From the NCBI RefSeq assembly GCF_000585395.1, contig NZ_KK073875.1:3571307-3635306 (forward strand): a stretch of DNA of 64,000 nucleotides, in the 5' to 3' direction. Positions 7,138 to 14,592 of the stretch are shown in pieces. The notes under the pieces were generated by a model. It had not been told where the DNA came from. It did no database searches and was given only the letters and a program-made list of their open reading frames with translations. A program made the position numbers and the translations under genes. Each line of letters starts with the position of its first letter. The stretch's first letter is position 1. Source of the stretch: Saccharibacillus sacchari DSM 19268 (GTDB lineage Bacteria > Bacillota > Bacilli > Paenibacillales > Paenibacillaceae).

Positions 7138-8238
7138 ATGAATGATCAAACATTACAAGCCGTTTTTCTGGATCGCGACGGAACATTGGGCGGCGGCGAC
7201 GAGATGATTTTGCCGGGAGAATTCGAATGTTACCCGTCCGCGTTGGAGTCGATCGCTTCGCTTCGAGCGGCAGGCAAGCGCATCTACTCGTTTACCAATC
7301 AACCTGTGATCGCGCGCGGACAAGCTCGAACGGAACAGTTTGAACAGGAATTGAAAACCTTCGGCTTCGACGGGGTATACGTGTGTCCGCATGAGCACGG
7401 AGAAGGATGCGAGTGTCGCAAACCGTCCACAGGCATGTTGCTTCGCGCCGCGAAAGAAAATGGGCTAGATTTGCAGCGGTGCGCCGTGGTCGGAGATCGC
7501 TGGACCGATATGATTGCCGCCAAAGAAGCAGGCTGTCTCGGCATTCTGGTTCGGACCGGAGCGGGACAAGCCGAACTTGATCGGTATGAACGGGGCGATT
7601 TTTCGGAACGTTGGCAAGAAGCGTATCCTCTGTACGTCGCGGAAGATTTGAACGAAGCTGTTCGCTGGTTATTGGAAAAAGACAGGGAAGAGCGCGGCGC
7701 GATCCTCACCGATCCCGACTGGCCGGTATGGGCAACGGAAGTTATCGAAATCAAGCCTGCCGATCCGATCTGGTTAGAAAAAGGAACGCAAGAAGCCGAA
7801 CATGTGAAAAAGCTGTTGTCCGTTCACCGGATTAGCGAAGTCGAGCATATCGGAAGCACTTCAATCCCCGGTCTTCCCGCGAAACCGATCCTCGATCTGA
7901 TGGCCCGAATTCCGTCGTACGACGAACTGGACGCCGTAATCGCAGCATTGGCCGCGCATGATTGGCACTATGTACCGCCGGAGTTGGACGGAATCCCTTC
8001 CCGGCGCTTTTTCGTCAAAGTAAAAAACGACAAGCGCCAATGCCACCTTCATCTGATGCTGCCAAACGAAGAAAAGTGGGATAAACAGCTTCGGTTTCGG
8101 AACATTTTACGGGAACGTCCCGAGCTGATCCAAGAGTATGCCGAGCTGAAAACCAAGTTGGCCGAGCATTACAAAGACGACCGGGAAGCCTACACGCGTG
8201 CGAAAACGGAATTCGTGCAGCGGGTGTTGAACGAATAA
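7138..8238 (+). CDS. HAD-IIIA phosphatase fused to a GrpB nucleotidyltransferase-like domain
   Basis: I start at ATG 7138 (366 residues); GTG 7129 is an alternative. Residues 1-165 are a HAD-IIIA phosphatase of the GmhB/HisB-N type: FLDRDGTLGG (nucleophile and acid Asp), SFTNQP (motif II), an inserted zinc-type loop CPHEHGEGCECRKPSTGM, and VVGDRWTDMIAAKEAGCLGILVRTG (motifs III/IV). Residues about 190-366 are a GrpB/UPF0157 domain: VEHIGSTSIPGLPAKPILDLMARI, with the GS-x9-D-x-D-like core of the nucleotidyltransferase fold, then CHLHLM and LRFRNILRERPELIQEY. The two activities are normally separate proteins. Substrates are unknown. Confidence 0.85.
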   Translation: MNDQTLQAVFLDRDGTLGGGDEMILPGEFECYPSALESIASLRAAGKRIYSFTNQPVIARGQARTEQFEQELKTFGFDGVYVCPHEHGEGCECRKPSTGMLLRAAKENGLDLQRCAVVGDRWTDMIAAKEAGCLGILVRTGAGQAELDRYERGDFSERWQEAYPLYVAEDLNEAVRWLLEKDREERGAILTDPDWPVWATEVIEIKPADPIWLEKGTQEAEHVKKLLSVHRISEVEHIGSTSIPGLPAKPILDLMARIPSYDELDAVIAALAAHDWHYVPPELDGIPSRRFFVKVKNDKRQCHLHLMLPNEEKWDKQLRFRNILRERPELIQEYAELKTKLAEHYKDDREAYTRAKTEFVQRVLNE

Positions 8239-8257
8239 TGAGAGAATAGGAGTCCTA

Positions 8258-8824
8258 ATGATGAAGTTTGATCGCACGATCATTATTTTCGACCTGGAAG
8301 CGACTTGCAAGGAAAACGATCGAACCTTTGACAATGAAATCATCGAGATTGGAGCGGTAAAAGTTTCCTCGACGCTTGAGATTACGGATGAGTTTACCAC
8401 GTTCGTGCAGCCAGTCGCCAATCGGAAGCTGACGTCGTTTTGCACGGAATTGACGACGATCACCCAAGCAGAAGTCGATCAGGCACCGCGTTTCCCTGAA
8501 GCTTTTCAAACGTTTCGCGATTGGATCGGGCAAGAACCGTTCCTCCTACTGTCCTGGGGAGCTTACGATCGCAAACAAATCGAGAAAGACTGCACGCGTT
8601 GGCGGCTGGATGCGGACTGGGTCTCCCGGCATCATCTCAATCTGAAGCAACTCCATGCGGAGCAGGTGCTCGGCGGCAAAAAGCAGGTCGGCATGAGCAA
8701 AGCTTTGAGTTTTGCGGGACTGGAATTGAACGGCACGCATCATCGCGGTATCGACGACGCTCGCAACATTGCGGCTGTTTTCATTCATTATCGAGAAAAA
8801 TGGGACTTGGAGGGGTTGGTGTAA
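8258..8824 (+). CDS. DEDDh 3'-5' exonuclease, KapD/ERI-1 type
   Basis: A 188-residue exonuclease domain with AGGAG at 8248-8252 before ATG 8258 (ATG 8261 is also possible). The five catalytic residues are visible: FDLEATC (Asp and Glu of motif I), EIIEIGAVKV, SWGAYDRKQIEKDC (motif II Asp) and HHRGIDDARNIAAVF (motif III His and Asp). This arrangement matches RNase T/KapD-like DEDDh enzymes that trim RNA or DNA 3' ends; KapD in Bacillus is an inhibitor of the sporulation phosphorelay pathway. The gene is followed without a gap by the GNAT gene at 8825. Confidence 0.88.
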   Translation: MMKFDRTIIIFDLEATCKENDRTFDNEIIEIGAVKVSSTLEITDEFTTFVQPVANRKLTSFCTELTTITQAEVDQAPRFPEAFQTFRDWIGQEPFLLLSWGAYDRKQIEKDCTRWRLDADWVSRHHLNLKQLHAEQVLGGKKQVGMSKALSFAGLELNGTHHRGIDDARNIAAVFIHYREKWDLEGLV

Positions 8825-9625
8825 ATGATCGCCGCGATCGAACGTTCCGAAATCGACTATATGACGGACCGCATGTTGGCGATTCAATCCCGTTCCGGTA
8901 ATCCGGAAGGCATTGAGATCCGCAGCTTTGACGATGCTGTTGCTTTTACCAGCAAGACGATGCCGTGGCCTGCTTTCAATACGGTCAAAGGAGTTACCGA
9001 TGCCAACCTCGAACATTTAGAAGAGATCCTGGATTTTTATCGGAGCAAAGGATCGAAAGTCCAATTGGAAATTGTCCCGTCTCGGGTAGGACCAGACTTC
9101 CTGAGAAGAATGGCGGAGTTGGGTCTGCATCAATCCGGGTTTCACTGTTCGTTGGTAATGACTCCCGAGCAAAGAATGACGGCGGTGTTGGAGCAGGGTT
9201 CGAATGTCGAGCGGATTGTGATTCGCAAGCTGGAAGCGGACGAATTCGAATTGTACGCGACCCTGCACTGCCGGGGAACCGGGCTGCCCGACAACGGGAT
9301 TCCGCACGTCAGAAGCAACAACGAAGTGCTGCATGATCGCGAAGGTTGGAATTTTTTCGTGGCGGAGTTAGACGGAGTACCTGCGGCGACTGCTGTTCTT
9401 TTTGAAAAGGATACGCTTGCCTCGCTGACCTTCGCCGCTACGCTCCCGGAATTTCGCAGACAAGGCTTGCAGCGCAAACTGCTGGAGCATCGCGTTACCG
9501 AAGCTTTTTCCCGTCTGAATAAGCTGGTCGTCGGTCAATGTGCCTTTTTATCGCAAAGTCACCGCAATATGGAGCAGATCGGCATGAAATTGGGCTATAT
9601 CCGTACCGCTTGGACGGCATTATAG
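8825..9625 (+). CDS. GNAT family N-acetyltransferase, two-domain
   Basis: The protein has 266 residues. ATG 8825 follows the exonuclease stop directly and has GGAGGGG about 8 bp upstream. The N-terminal half (residues 1-120) looks like a degenerate GNAT fold (LEHLEEILDFYRSKGSKVQLEIVPSR). The C-terminal half carries the acetyl-CoA pyrophosphate loop at ATLPEFRRQGLQRKLLEHRV (R/Q-x-x-G-x-G/L motif), followed by the beta-5 region VVGQCAFLSQSHRNMEQIGMKLGY. Members acetylate small-molecule or peptide amines; the substrate is unknown. Translation is likely coupled to the upstream exonuclease. Confidence 0.85.
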   Translation: MIAAIERSEIDYMTDRMLAIQSRSGNPEGIEIRSFDDAVAFTSKTMPWPAFNTVKGVTDANLEHLEEILDFYRSKGSKVQLEIVPSRVGPDFLRRMAELGLHQSGFHCSLVMTPEQRMTAVLEQGSNVERIVIRKLEADEFELYATLHCRGTGLPDNGIPHVRSNNEVLHDREGWNFFVAELDGVPAATAVLFEKDTLASLTFAATLPEFRRQGLQRKLLEHRVTEAFSRLNKLVVGQCAFLSQSHRNMEQIGMKLGYIRTAWTAL

Positions 9626-9650
9626 AGGAAGCTACAGGAGGCAGCGCGCC

Positions 9651-10049
9651 ATGACTATTGTGTACCATGATTACAAAGGTATTTCGCCCGGAGACATCTC
9701 AAGCGTTTTTCAAAAGTCCGGAATCAAGCGTCCTTATGAGGATTTGGAGCGATTGGCTCGTATGGTCGAAGGCGCAGATATCGTGATTACGGCCTGGGAC
9801 GGCGGTAAAATCGTCGGGATCGCCCGAGCGTTGACGGATTATGCGTACTGCTGCTATTTGTCGGATCTGGCCGTCGATATGGATTATCAGCAGAGCGGAA
9901 TCGGACGAAGGCTGATCGAGGAAGTTCAAGCCCGAATCGGCGAGGAATGCTCGTTGCTGCTGTTATCTGCTCCCGGTGCCGTGGATTATTACCCGAAAGT
10001 CGGTTTTGATCGCACAGACAAAGCTTTCGTTATCGCAAGGAAAAAGTAA
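9651..10049 (+). CDS. Small GNAT family N-acetyltransferase
   Basis: A compact 132-residue GNAT domain with CAGGAGG upstream of ATG 9651. The core strand CCYLSDLAVDMDYQQSGIGRRLIEEVQARIG contains the acetyl-CoA loop (QSGIGRRL), and the protein ends with the typical AVDYYPKVGFDRTDKAFVI segment of YhbS/ElaA-like small acetyltransferases. The substrate is unknown. It lies 25 bp downstream of another GNAT gene, the second in a run of such enzymes. Confidence 0.87.
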   Translation: MTIVYHDYKGISPGDISSVFQKSGIKRPYEDLERLARMVEGADIVITAWDGGKIVGIARALTDYAYCCYLSDLAVDMDYQQSGIGRRLIEEVQARIGEECSLLLLSAPGAVDYYPKVGFDRTDKAFVIARKK

Positions 10050-10102
10050 GCGAATGCCTTGCCAACTCTTAATCAGATAAAAACGAACAGGAGCGTGTCC
10101 CC

Positions 10103-10741
10103 ATGAATGAGAGTAGTCAGAACTTGATCGGCCTTCTTCCTGAACTTGAGCCATGTCGGAACCTATTCCGGGCGGCAGCCATGTTGGATGCGATCCTGTC
10201 ACCCGAGTGGGAGTATCGGTACTATTCCTACAATAGTGCTTGGGATGCGGCAGAGGAAATGGCGTCGATGCGAGATGGAGAAGGCAGTCATTATTTTGCG
10301 TTATTCACGCCGAGCGGATTGTATATCAAGGGCTTCGACAGTGAACGGGTAAAGTCAGGCGAGGCCGTGTTGGGTGTAGCCGAGGTTCCGGATGATGTGA
10401 CGGCGTTCCTGCAAGAGCCTGCTTTTATCAGCGATGAGACCACTTTTTGCATCTGGCGTTTGGTTGGAAAAGAATGGTCGGCGGATAAGTTCTACAGTGC
10501 GCAAGATGTGCAATTATTGCGTTTGTTGACGGGCGGCGCATCCTACTATTCGAAATGGGCATCTGATTACTACGAGACCGAGCTTGATCCGCAGGCGGTG
10601 CAACGCATCTTCGATTTGGAACCGTTAACACCGGAGTTGTTGGCTCTATTCAATCCGCAATTGAGTCAGGCGCAGGTCGAAGAAGATCGGATTGAGATTG
10701 GCTATCCGCGAGCGGGTAGTCAGGTAGGAAGTGACGAATGA
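10103..10741 (+). CDS. Uncharacterised acidic protein
   Basis: The product has 212 residues, with AGGAG upstream of ATG 10103. It is acidic and aromatic-rich, with segments WEYRYYSYNSAWDAAEEMASMRDGEGSHYFALFTPSGLYIKGFDSE, FCIWRLVGKEWSADKF and a C-terminal region on Leu-Thr-Pro-Glu turns (LEPLTPELLALFNPQL). No signal peptide, membrane segment or catalytic motif was seen. The stop overlaps the start of the HAD gene by ATGA (10738-10741), so the two are translationally coupled and may act together. I do not recognise the family. Confidence 0.7.
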   Translation: MNESSQNLIGLLPELEPCRNLFRAAAMLDAILSPEWEYRYYSYNSAWDAAEEMASMRDGEGSHYFALFTPSGLYIKGFDSERVKSGEAVLGVAEVPDDVTAFLQEPAFISDETTFCIWRLVGKEWSADKFYSAQDVQLLRLLTGGASYYSKWASDYYETELDPQAVQRIFDLEPLTPELLALFNPQLSQAQVEEDRIEIGYPRAGSQVGSDE

Positions 10742-11397
10742 TCCGCGGTGTTTTGTTCGACTTGGACGGCACGCTGCTTGATCGGGAGCGTTCGCTGCGT
10801 GATTTTCTGGATCGGCAGTATGAACGTTTTCCGGTCATGCACAGCGTTTCCAAGGCTCAGTTTGTCGAGCGCTTTTTGCAATTGGACGAGAATGGTTATG
10901 TGTGGAAAGACCAAGTGTACACCCGTCTGATCGAGCAATTCGGGTGGTCTTGCGATATGCAAGAATTGCTGAACGATTATCTGCATGCATTTCGCGATCA
11001 TTGCGTCGGCTTTCCGCATTTGACCGAGATGCTGGATGAGCTAAGAGGCATGGGAGTGAAGCAGGGAATCGTTTCTAACGGCGTTGACGCTTTTCAGCGC
11101 CGTAATATCTCAGGACTCGGGATTACGGATCATTTCGACGCGATTCTGGTATCCGAGTCAGAGGGGCTGCGGAAGCCTGATCCCGCCATTTTCATGAGAG
11201 CGCTACACCGTCTGAATCTGTCGCCGGAAGAAACGATGTTCGTCGGCGATCATCCGGTTAATGACGTGGAAGCTAGTGTGCGGACGGGATTATTAGGTGT
11301 TTGGAAAAAGAATACCATTTATGCGATACCTGAATGTTCTTGCTTGGTGTTAGACGACTTGATGCAGATTCCGGCTTGGGTGAGGGAACGAGATTAA
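10738..11397 (+). CDS. HAD superfamily hydrolase, YjjG/pyrimidine nucleotidase-like
   Basis: A 219-residue HAD phosphatase starting in the ATGA overlap with the preceding gene. Motif I is FDLDGTLLD (residues 7-15), the cap domain runs over about residues 16-95, motif II is GIVSNG, motif III Lys is within GLRKPDP, and motif IV is MFVGDHPVNDVEAS. The layout fits subfamily IA enzymes such as YjjG/YfnB that dephosphorylate nucleotides or sugar phosphates. The substrate cannot be deduced from sequence. The gene ends 18 bp before the next GNAT gene. Confidence 0.88.
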   Translation: MIRGVLFDLDGTLLDRERSLRDFLDRQYERFPVMHSVSKAQFVERFLQLDENGYVWKDQVYTRLIEQFGWSCDMQELLNDYLHAFRDHCVGFPHLTEMLDELRGMGVKQGIVSNGVDAFQRRNISGLGITDHFDAILVSESEGLRKPDPAIFMRALHRLNLSPEETMFVGDHPVNDVEASVRTGLLGVWKKNTIYAIPECSCLVLDDLMQIPAWVRERD

Positions 11398-11415
11398 AAG
11401 AAAAGAGGTTTTGAA

Positions 11416-11925
11416 ATGAACGTTGAGTTGCGCCTGCTTACGGAAGCAGATGCGAATGTGATTCAATCGGCTTTTGCAGAGCAAGGATGGAATAAACCGG
11501 CCGAGCTATATCTACGTTATGTCCAAGAGCAGCAGCAAGGAGCTAGAGTGACAATGGTCGCCGAAGCAGACGGGCGGTTTGCCGGTTACGGAAGCGTGGT
11601 GTGGGCATCGGATTATGCTGCGTTTCGTGAAGCTGGCGTGCCGGAAATTAATGATCTGAACGTACTGGTCAAGTATCGGAGACAGGGAGTTGCTTCAAGA
11701 TTGATGGACGAGGCCGAACGAATCATTGCGGAGCGTTCTTCCGTAGCGGGAATTGGCGTAGGGTTGTTTTCCGATTACGGCAATGCGCAAATTCTTTATG
11801 TAAAACGAGGTTACGTACCGGACGGCCGAGGCATTTACGTGGAACCCGGATATGCGAAGTATGGCGATACGATCACGGTGGACGATGACTTGGTGTTGTA
11901 TCTGACGAAAAGCTTGTGCGAATAG
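11416..11925 (+). CDS. GNAT family N-acetyltransferase
   Basis: A 169-residue protein with AAAAGAGG upstream of ATG 11416. The acetyl-CoA site is NVLVKYRRQGVASRLMDEAERI (R-x-x-G-V-A), and the typical end of the fold is IGVGLFSDYGNAQILYVKRGYVPDG. It resembles RimI-type or YwqE-neighbour GNATs, but the substrate is unknown. It ends the transcription unit of the HAD and 10103 genes; about 150 bp follow before the Zn-ribbon gene. Confidence 0.86.
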   Translation: MNVELRLLTEADANVIQSAFAEQGWNKPAELYLRYVQEQQQGARVTMVAEADGRFAGYGSVVWASDYAAFREAGVPEINDLNVLVKYRRQGVASRLMDEAERIIAERSSVAGIGVGLFSDYGNAQILYVKRGYVPDGRGIYVEPGYAKYGDTITVDDDLVLYLTKSLCE

Positions 11926-12072
11926 GCGGTAAAGGGAGAGATCGTTATATTCATCGCAGAAGCGCAAAAAGAAAAAAATAGCTTTACCGACAAGTTAAAG
12001 TCAGAAATCTGCATAAGCTTATTCATTCCGGGTAAAAGTTAAATAAGACTAAATTTAGGAGGGATGAGAGTT

Positions 12073-12276
12073 ATGACTGAAAAAGGTTGCATCAAATGCG
12101 GAAGCACCAGCGCGGAAACGAAAGACGTAGCGATGACGGGAACGGGCTTGTCCAAAATGTTTGACATGCAGCATAACGAGTTTACCGTCGTTTATTGTAC
12201 GAGCTGCGGATATTCCGAATTTTATAACAAACAGTCTTCGGCCGGATCGAACATTCTGGACTTGTTCTTTGGTTGA
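12073..12276 (+). CDS. Zinc-ribbon nucleic-acid-binding-like small protein
   Basis: The start is ATG 12073, 9 bp after AGGAGGG (12057-12063); ATG 12064 would touch the ribosome-binding site. The 67-residue protein has two CxxC knuckles, CIKCG (residues 6-10) and CTSCG (about 46-50), that form a zinc ribbon, then a short tail SNILDLFFG. This is the pattern of DUF2082-type predicted nucleic-acid-binding Zn-ribbon proteins, which commonly end in LDxFFG. The gene stands alone upstream of a large palindromic repeat. Confidence 0.8.
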   Translation: MTEKGCIKCGSTSAETKDVAMTGTGLSKMFDMQHNEFTVVYCTSCGYSEFYNKQSSAGSNILDLFFG

Positions 12277-12300
12277 GATTCTGTTGGGAATCTTCAAGCT

Positions 12301-12564
12301 GTCGAGAAAGTCACGTTTGCGTGAGAAGTCACCAGACTCCGAGAAAAATTCGTTAGCGGATGCTTACGAAGTGGCTTTCTCCGAAAGCCTGTAGGTCGCG
12401 TGTTGAAATCGAGAAAACTGATTGAACTTTTATTTGTATTTTCCCAATTTCAAAGGCGAACTATAGCATAGGCTTCCGAAGTGCATTTCTTCGAAATGCT
12501 TCAGCTCCTTCACTGAATTTTTCCCTCCGCCTGCTGACTTCCAGCTACGTTGGACTTTCTCGAC
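12301..12564. repeat. Family-1 palindromic element, copy A
   Basis: A long imperfect palindrome of about 264 bp: GTCGAGAAAGTC (12301-12312) is an exact inverted match to GACTTTCTCGAC (12553-12564). Its left arm (about 12325-12420) matches the reverse complement of 57430-57522, and its right arm holds two shared blocks: the 39-bp hairpin module at 12465-12503 and CTGAATTTTTCCCTCCGC at 12513-12530. It fills the otherwise gene-free 12277-12600 stretch, starting about 25 bp after the Zn-ribbon gene's stop codon. Confidence 0.8.
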
Positions 12565-12624
12565 ACCTCGATTTTTGACAGGATCTTTTTAATTTATATT
12601 GTAGTGATGTAGGAGGAAATATAG

Positions 12625-13158
12625 ATGATCAAAATGTTGAAAAAGCAAAATGACACGCTCTACTACTGGGAAGTTTGGTATGACGAAGATGAGAAGATTT
12701 TTACTGTGCATTACGGCGAAGTCGGTGAGCGTGGCGAGCATTTTACGGAAAAGAAAAAACGCGGCGCGGATGTCGAAGCGCATATGGAAAAGCTGTCCCG
12801 GCAGCAATCCGAAGCTGGCTATGAGCTGCTGGACGAGGATCTGTTCAAGCCGATCGTCATTCAATACACCGTAGACGGAAGCGATATCGATGCCGATCTC
12901 GACAAGCAGGACAAAGTCGAGTCCTTGATGAATGAATGCCTCGGCTGGACGGGCAACGGTTACTGCGACGGTTCCGATTACGGCAGCGGCACGATGAATA
13001 TTTTCAACTTCACGATTGATCAAGAACTCGCCCTCCAAACCATCCGTGCCGAGTTGGAAGAACACGACCTGCTCGAAGGCAGTATCATTGCTTACATGGA
13101 AAACGACCAATACATATCCGCCTATCCAACCCGCGGCGAAGTTTTTAAGCTGATTTAG
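12625..13158 (+). CDS. WGR-like domain protein
   Basis: A 177-residue protein with TAGGAGG upstream of ATG 12625. Residues about 10-60 (YYWEVWYDEDEKIFTVHYGEVGERGEHFTEKKKRGADVEAHMEKLSRQQSEAGYELL) have the strand order of a WGR domain: a W-x-W strand, a G-E/R-x-G turn, and the following helix that ends in a GY segment. WGR domains occur in PARPs and in bacterial proteins of unknown role. The C-terminal part (residues about 90-177) is acidic, with GWTGNGYCDGSDYGSGTMNIFNF, and unrecognised. The gene lies between two family-1 repeats with a lipoprotein gene downstream. Confidence 0.65.
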   Translation: MIKMLKKQNDTLYYWEVWYDEDEKIFTVHYGEVGERGEHFTEKKKRGADVEAHMEKLSRQQSEAGYELLDEDLFKPIVIQYTVDGSDIDADLDKQDKVESLMNECLGWTGNGYCDGSDYGSGTMNIFNFTIDQELALQTIRAELEEHDLLEGSIIAYMENDQYISAYPTRGEVFKLI

Positions 13159-13183
13159 CAGATAGCCCAAGGAGGTTGTTCCT

Positions 13184-13594
13184 ATGCTTCGGCCGATTAC
13201 GTTTCAACGAATCCTGATCCTGGTTGCGGCTTGCTTGTCTTTCCTGCTCACGGCATGCACGTCAGAACCTCAAACCCGCACCGTTCCAACGTCCGCCACC
13301 GAAAACCCGACCGCAGCCGAATGGCTAAAGTCCGAACCCGACGCCAGCCTGTTCCAATACCAAGATATGATCTACGTAGCCGACTTATCTTGGGTAAACG
13401 ACCTGGAACTCACCCGCGGCGACCGCCTTACAAGCGTTCTCAGACAAAACAAAGACGCCGCTTCTTTCCAAAACGGCGACGCCAATCAATTAGAAAAGGA
13501 AACCCCTATTTACCAAACAAAAGAACAAAAGGACATCCTAATCGCATTCACCCCCAAAGGCGAAATTCGCCTTTTCAAATTAGTCGAAGGCTAA
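13184..13594 (+). CDS. Small lipoprotein
   Basis: A 136-residue protein with AAGGAGG upstream of ATG 13184. The N terminus is a lipoprotein signal (LILVAACLSFLLTAC), with the lipobox LTAC at residues 22-25; Cys25 would be lipidated and the protein anchored on the outer face of the membrane. After a Thr/Ser/Pro linker the domain contains FQYQDMIYVADLSWVNDLELTRGDRL and ends with FTPKGEIRLFKLVEG. I recognise no family. It lies 25 bp after the WGR-like gene, probably in the same transcript. Confidence 0.75.
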   Translation: MLRPITFQRILILVAACLSFLLTACTSEPQTRTVPTSATENPTAAEWLKSEPDASLFQYQDMIYVADLSWVNDLELTRGDRLTSVLRQNKDAASFQNGDANQLEKETPIYQTKEQKDILIAFTPKGEIRLFKLVEG

Positions 13595-13700
13595 TACTTG
13601 CCTCAGGGCGATACATGTTTGTGCTTTACTAAATATCTACCTAAGTTCTATATTCTCCTCATCACACAAAGCCCGGATGCACTTCCTCGGGCTAATCGGT

Positions 13701-13881
13701 CTTGAAGATCCTATTCTAGCGCAGCGGAGGGAGAAATTCAGATTAAGACGCCTTTGAACGCGGAAAGCCATAGGCTTTCTGCGTGAAACAGCGTCTTATA
13801 AAGCATTTCGAAGAAATGCGCTTCGGAAGCATATGCTGGAATTTATCCCGTAGCCGCTCTGCAACGAATAGGACCTTCAAG
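13701..13881. repeat. Family-1 palindromic element, copy B1
   Basis: An element of 181 bp bounded by inverted repeats CTTGAAGATCCTATTC (13701-13716) and GAATAGGACCTTCAAG (13866-13881), one mismatch in 16. A second inner stem is TAAGACGC/GCGTCTTA, and the tip is ACGCGGAAAGCC-ATA-GGCTTTCTGCGT. It carries GCGGAGGGAGAAATTCAG (13724-13741), found inverted in copy C, and the hairpin module in reverse orientation at about 13800-13838. The right terminal repeat contains the stop codon of the minus-strand Crp/Fnr gene. Confidence 0.85.
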
Positions 13882-14590
13882 ACCCGCCCGGCGAAAATGC
13901 AGCCGGCTTCAAAATCCCGATCTCCCATCTCCCGCGCTGCTCGATCCACCCGTTCGCCTCAAACGCGGCCAACTTCCGGCTGATCGTCTCCGGCGTAGTC
14001 CCCAGCAACGAAGCCAGATCCCGCCGCGTCATTGGAAGCTTGACGTCCCACGTCGCTTGTTCCTCGGCTTGGCGAGCCAAATATAGTTGCAACCTAGTTT
14101 CGGTATCCTCTGCCGTAAAACGCGCCGCTCGCGCTTCCGCTTGCTCCAACCGACTCGATAACTCCTGCAAAATCTTGAGAGAGATATCCGGATAGCGCAG
14201 CATCAGCTGTTCCAGATCACGCCGACCGATCCGGCAGACCTCGGTCGTTTCCGTCGCTTCGGCGAAACAATCGTGCATCGACTGATTGAACAGAGCGAAT
14301 TCACCCGTGAAGCTGCCTTCCCGCAATACTCGGACAAGCTGCTCTTTTCCGTTTTCGGCAAGACGATAGACTCGCAACGCTCCCCGATGAACCATAAAAA
14401 GCGAATCCGATACGTCCCCGGCCCGATATAATAACTCGCCTTTGCGCAGCGGAATCGATCGAATGGTCGCAGCGATATCTGTTAATTGATCCGGATGCAA
14501 GTGATTGAAGATCGGCACGCGGGCAACGCAAAGTTCATGCCCTTCGAGAGTCTCCGTTATAGGGTGATTACAACTTTGTTCGGACGACAT
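13877..14590 (-). CDS. Crp/Fnr family transcriptional regulator
   Basis: The protein has 237 residues. An N-terminal cyclic-nucleotide-binding-type beta-roll spans about residues 25-125 (LRKGELLYRAGDVSDSLFMVHRGALRVYRLAENGKEQLVRVLREGSFTGE). It is followed by the dimer helix and a winged HTH with MTRRDLASLLGTTPETISRKLAAFE near residue 190-215, the typical Fnr recognition helix. Cysteines are at 7, 21, 108 and 119; the E. coli FNR N-terminal four-Cys cluster pattern is absent, so the sensing chemistry is uncertain. It is the last gene of the HMA-ATPase-regulator operon, starting 2 bp after the ATPase stop, and probably binds the FNR-type box at 16807. Confidence 0.9.
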   Translation of the reverse strand: MSSEQSCNHPITETLEGHELCVARVPIFNHLHPDQLTDIAATIRSIPLRKGELLYRAGDVSDSLFMVHRGALRVYRLAENGKEQLVRVLREGSFTGEFALFNQSMHDCFAEATETTEVCRIGRRDLEQLMLRYPDISLKILQELSSRLEQAEARAARFTAEDTETRLQLYLARQAEEQATWDVKLPMTRRDLASLLGTTPETISRKLAAFEANGWIEQRGRWEIGILKPAAFSPGGS

Positions 14591-14592
14591 AT

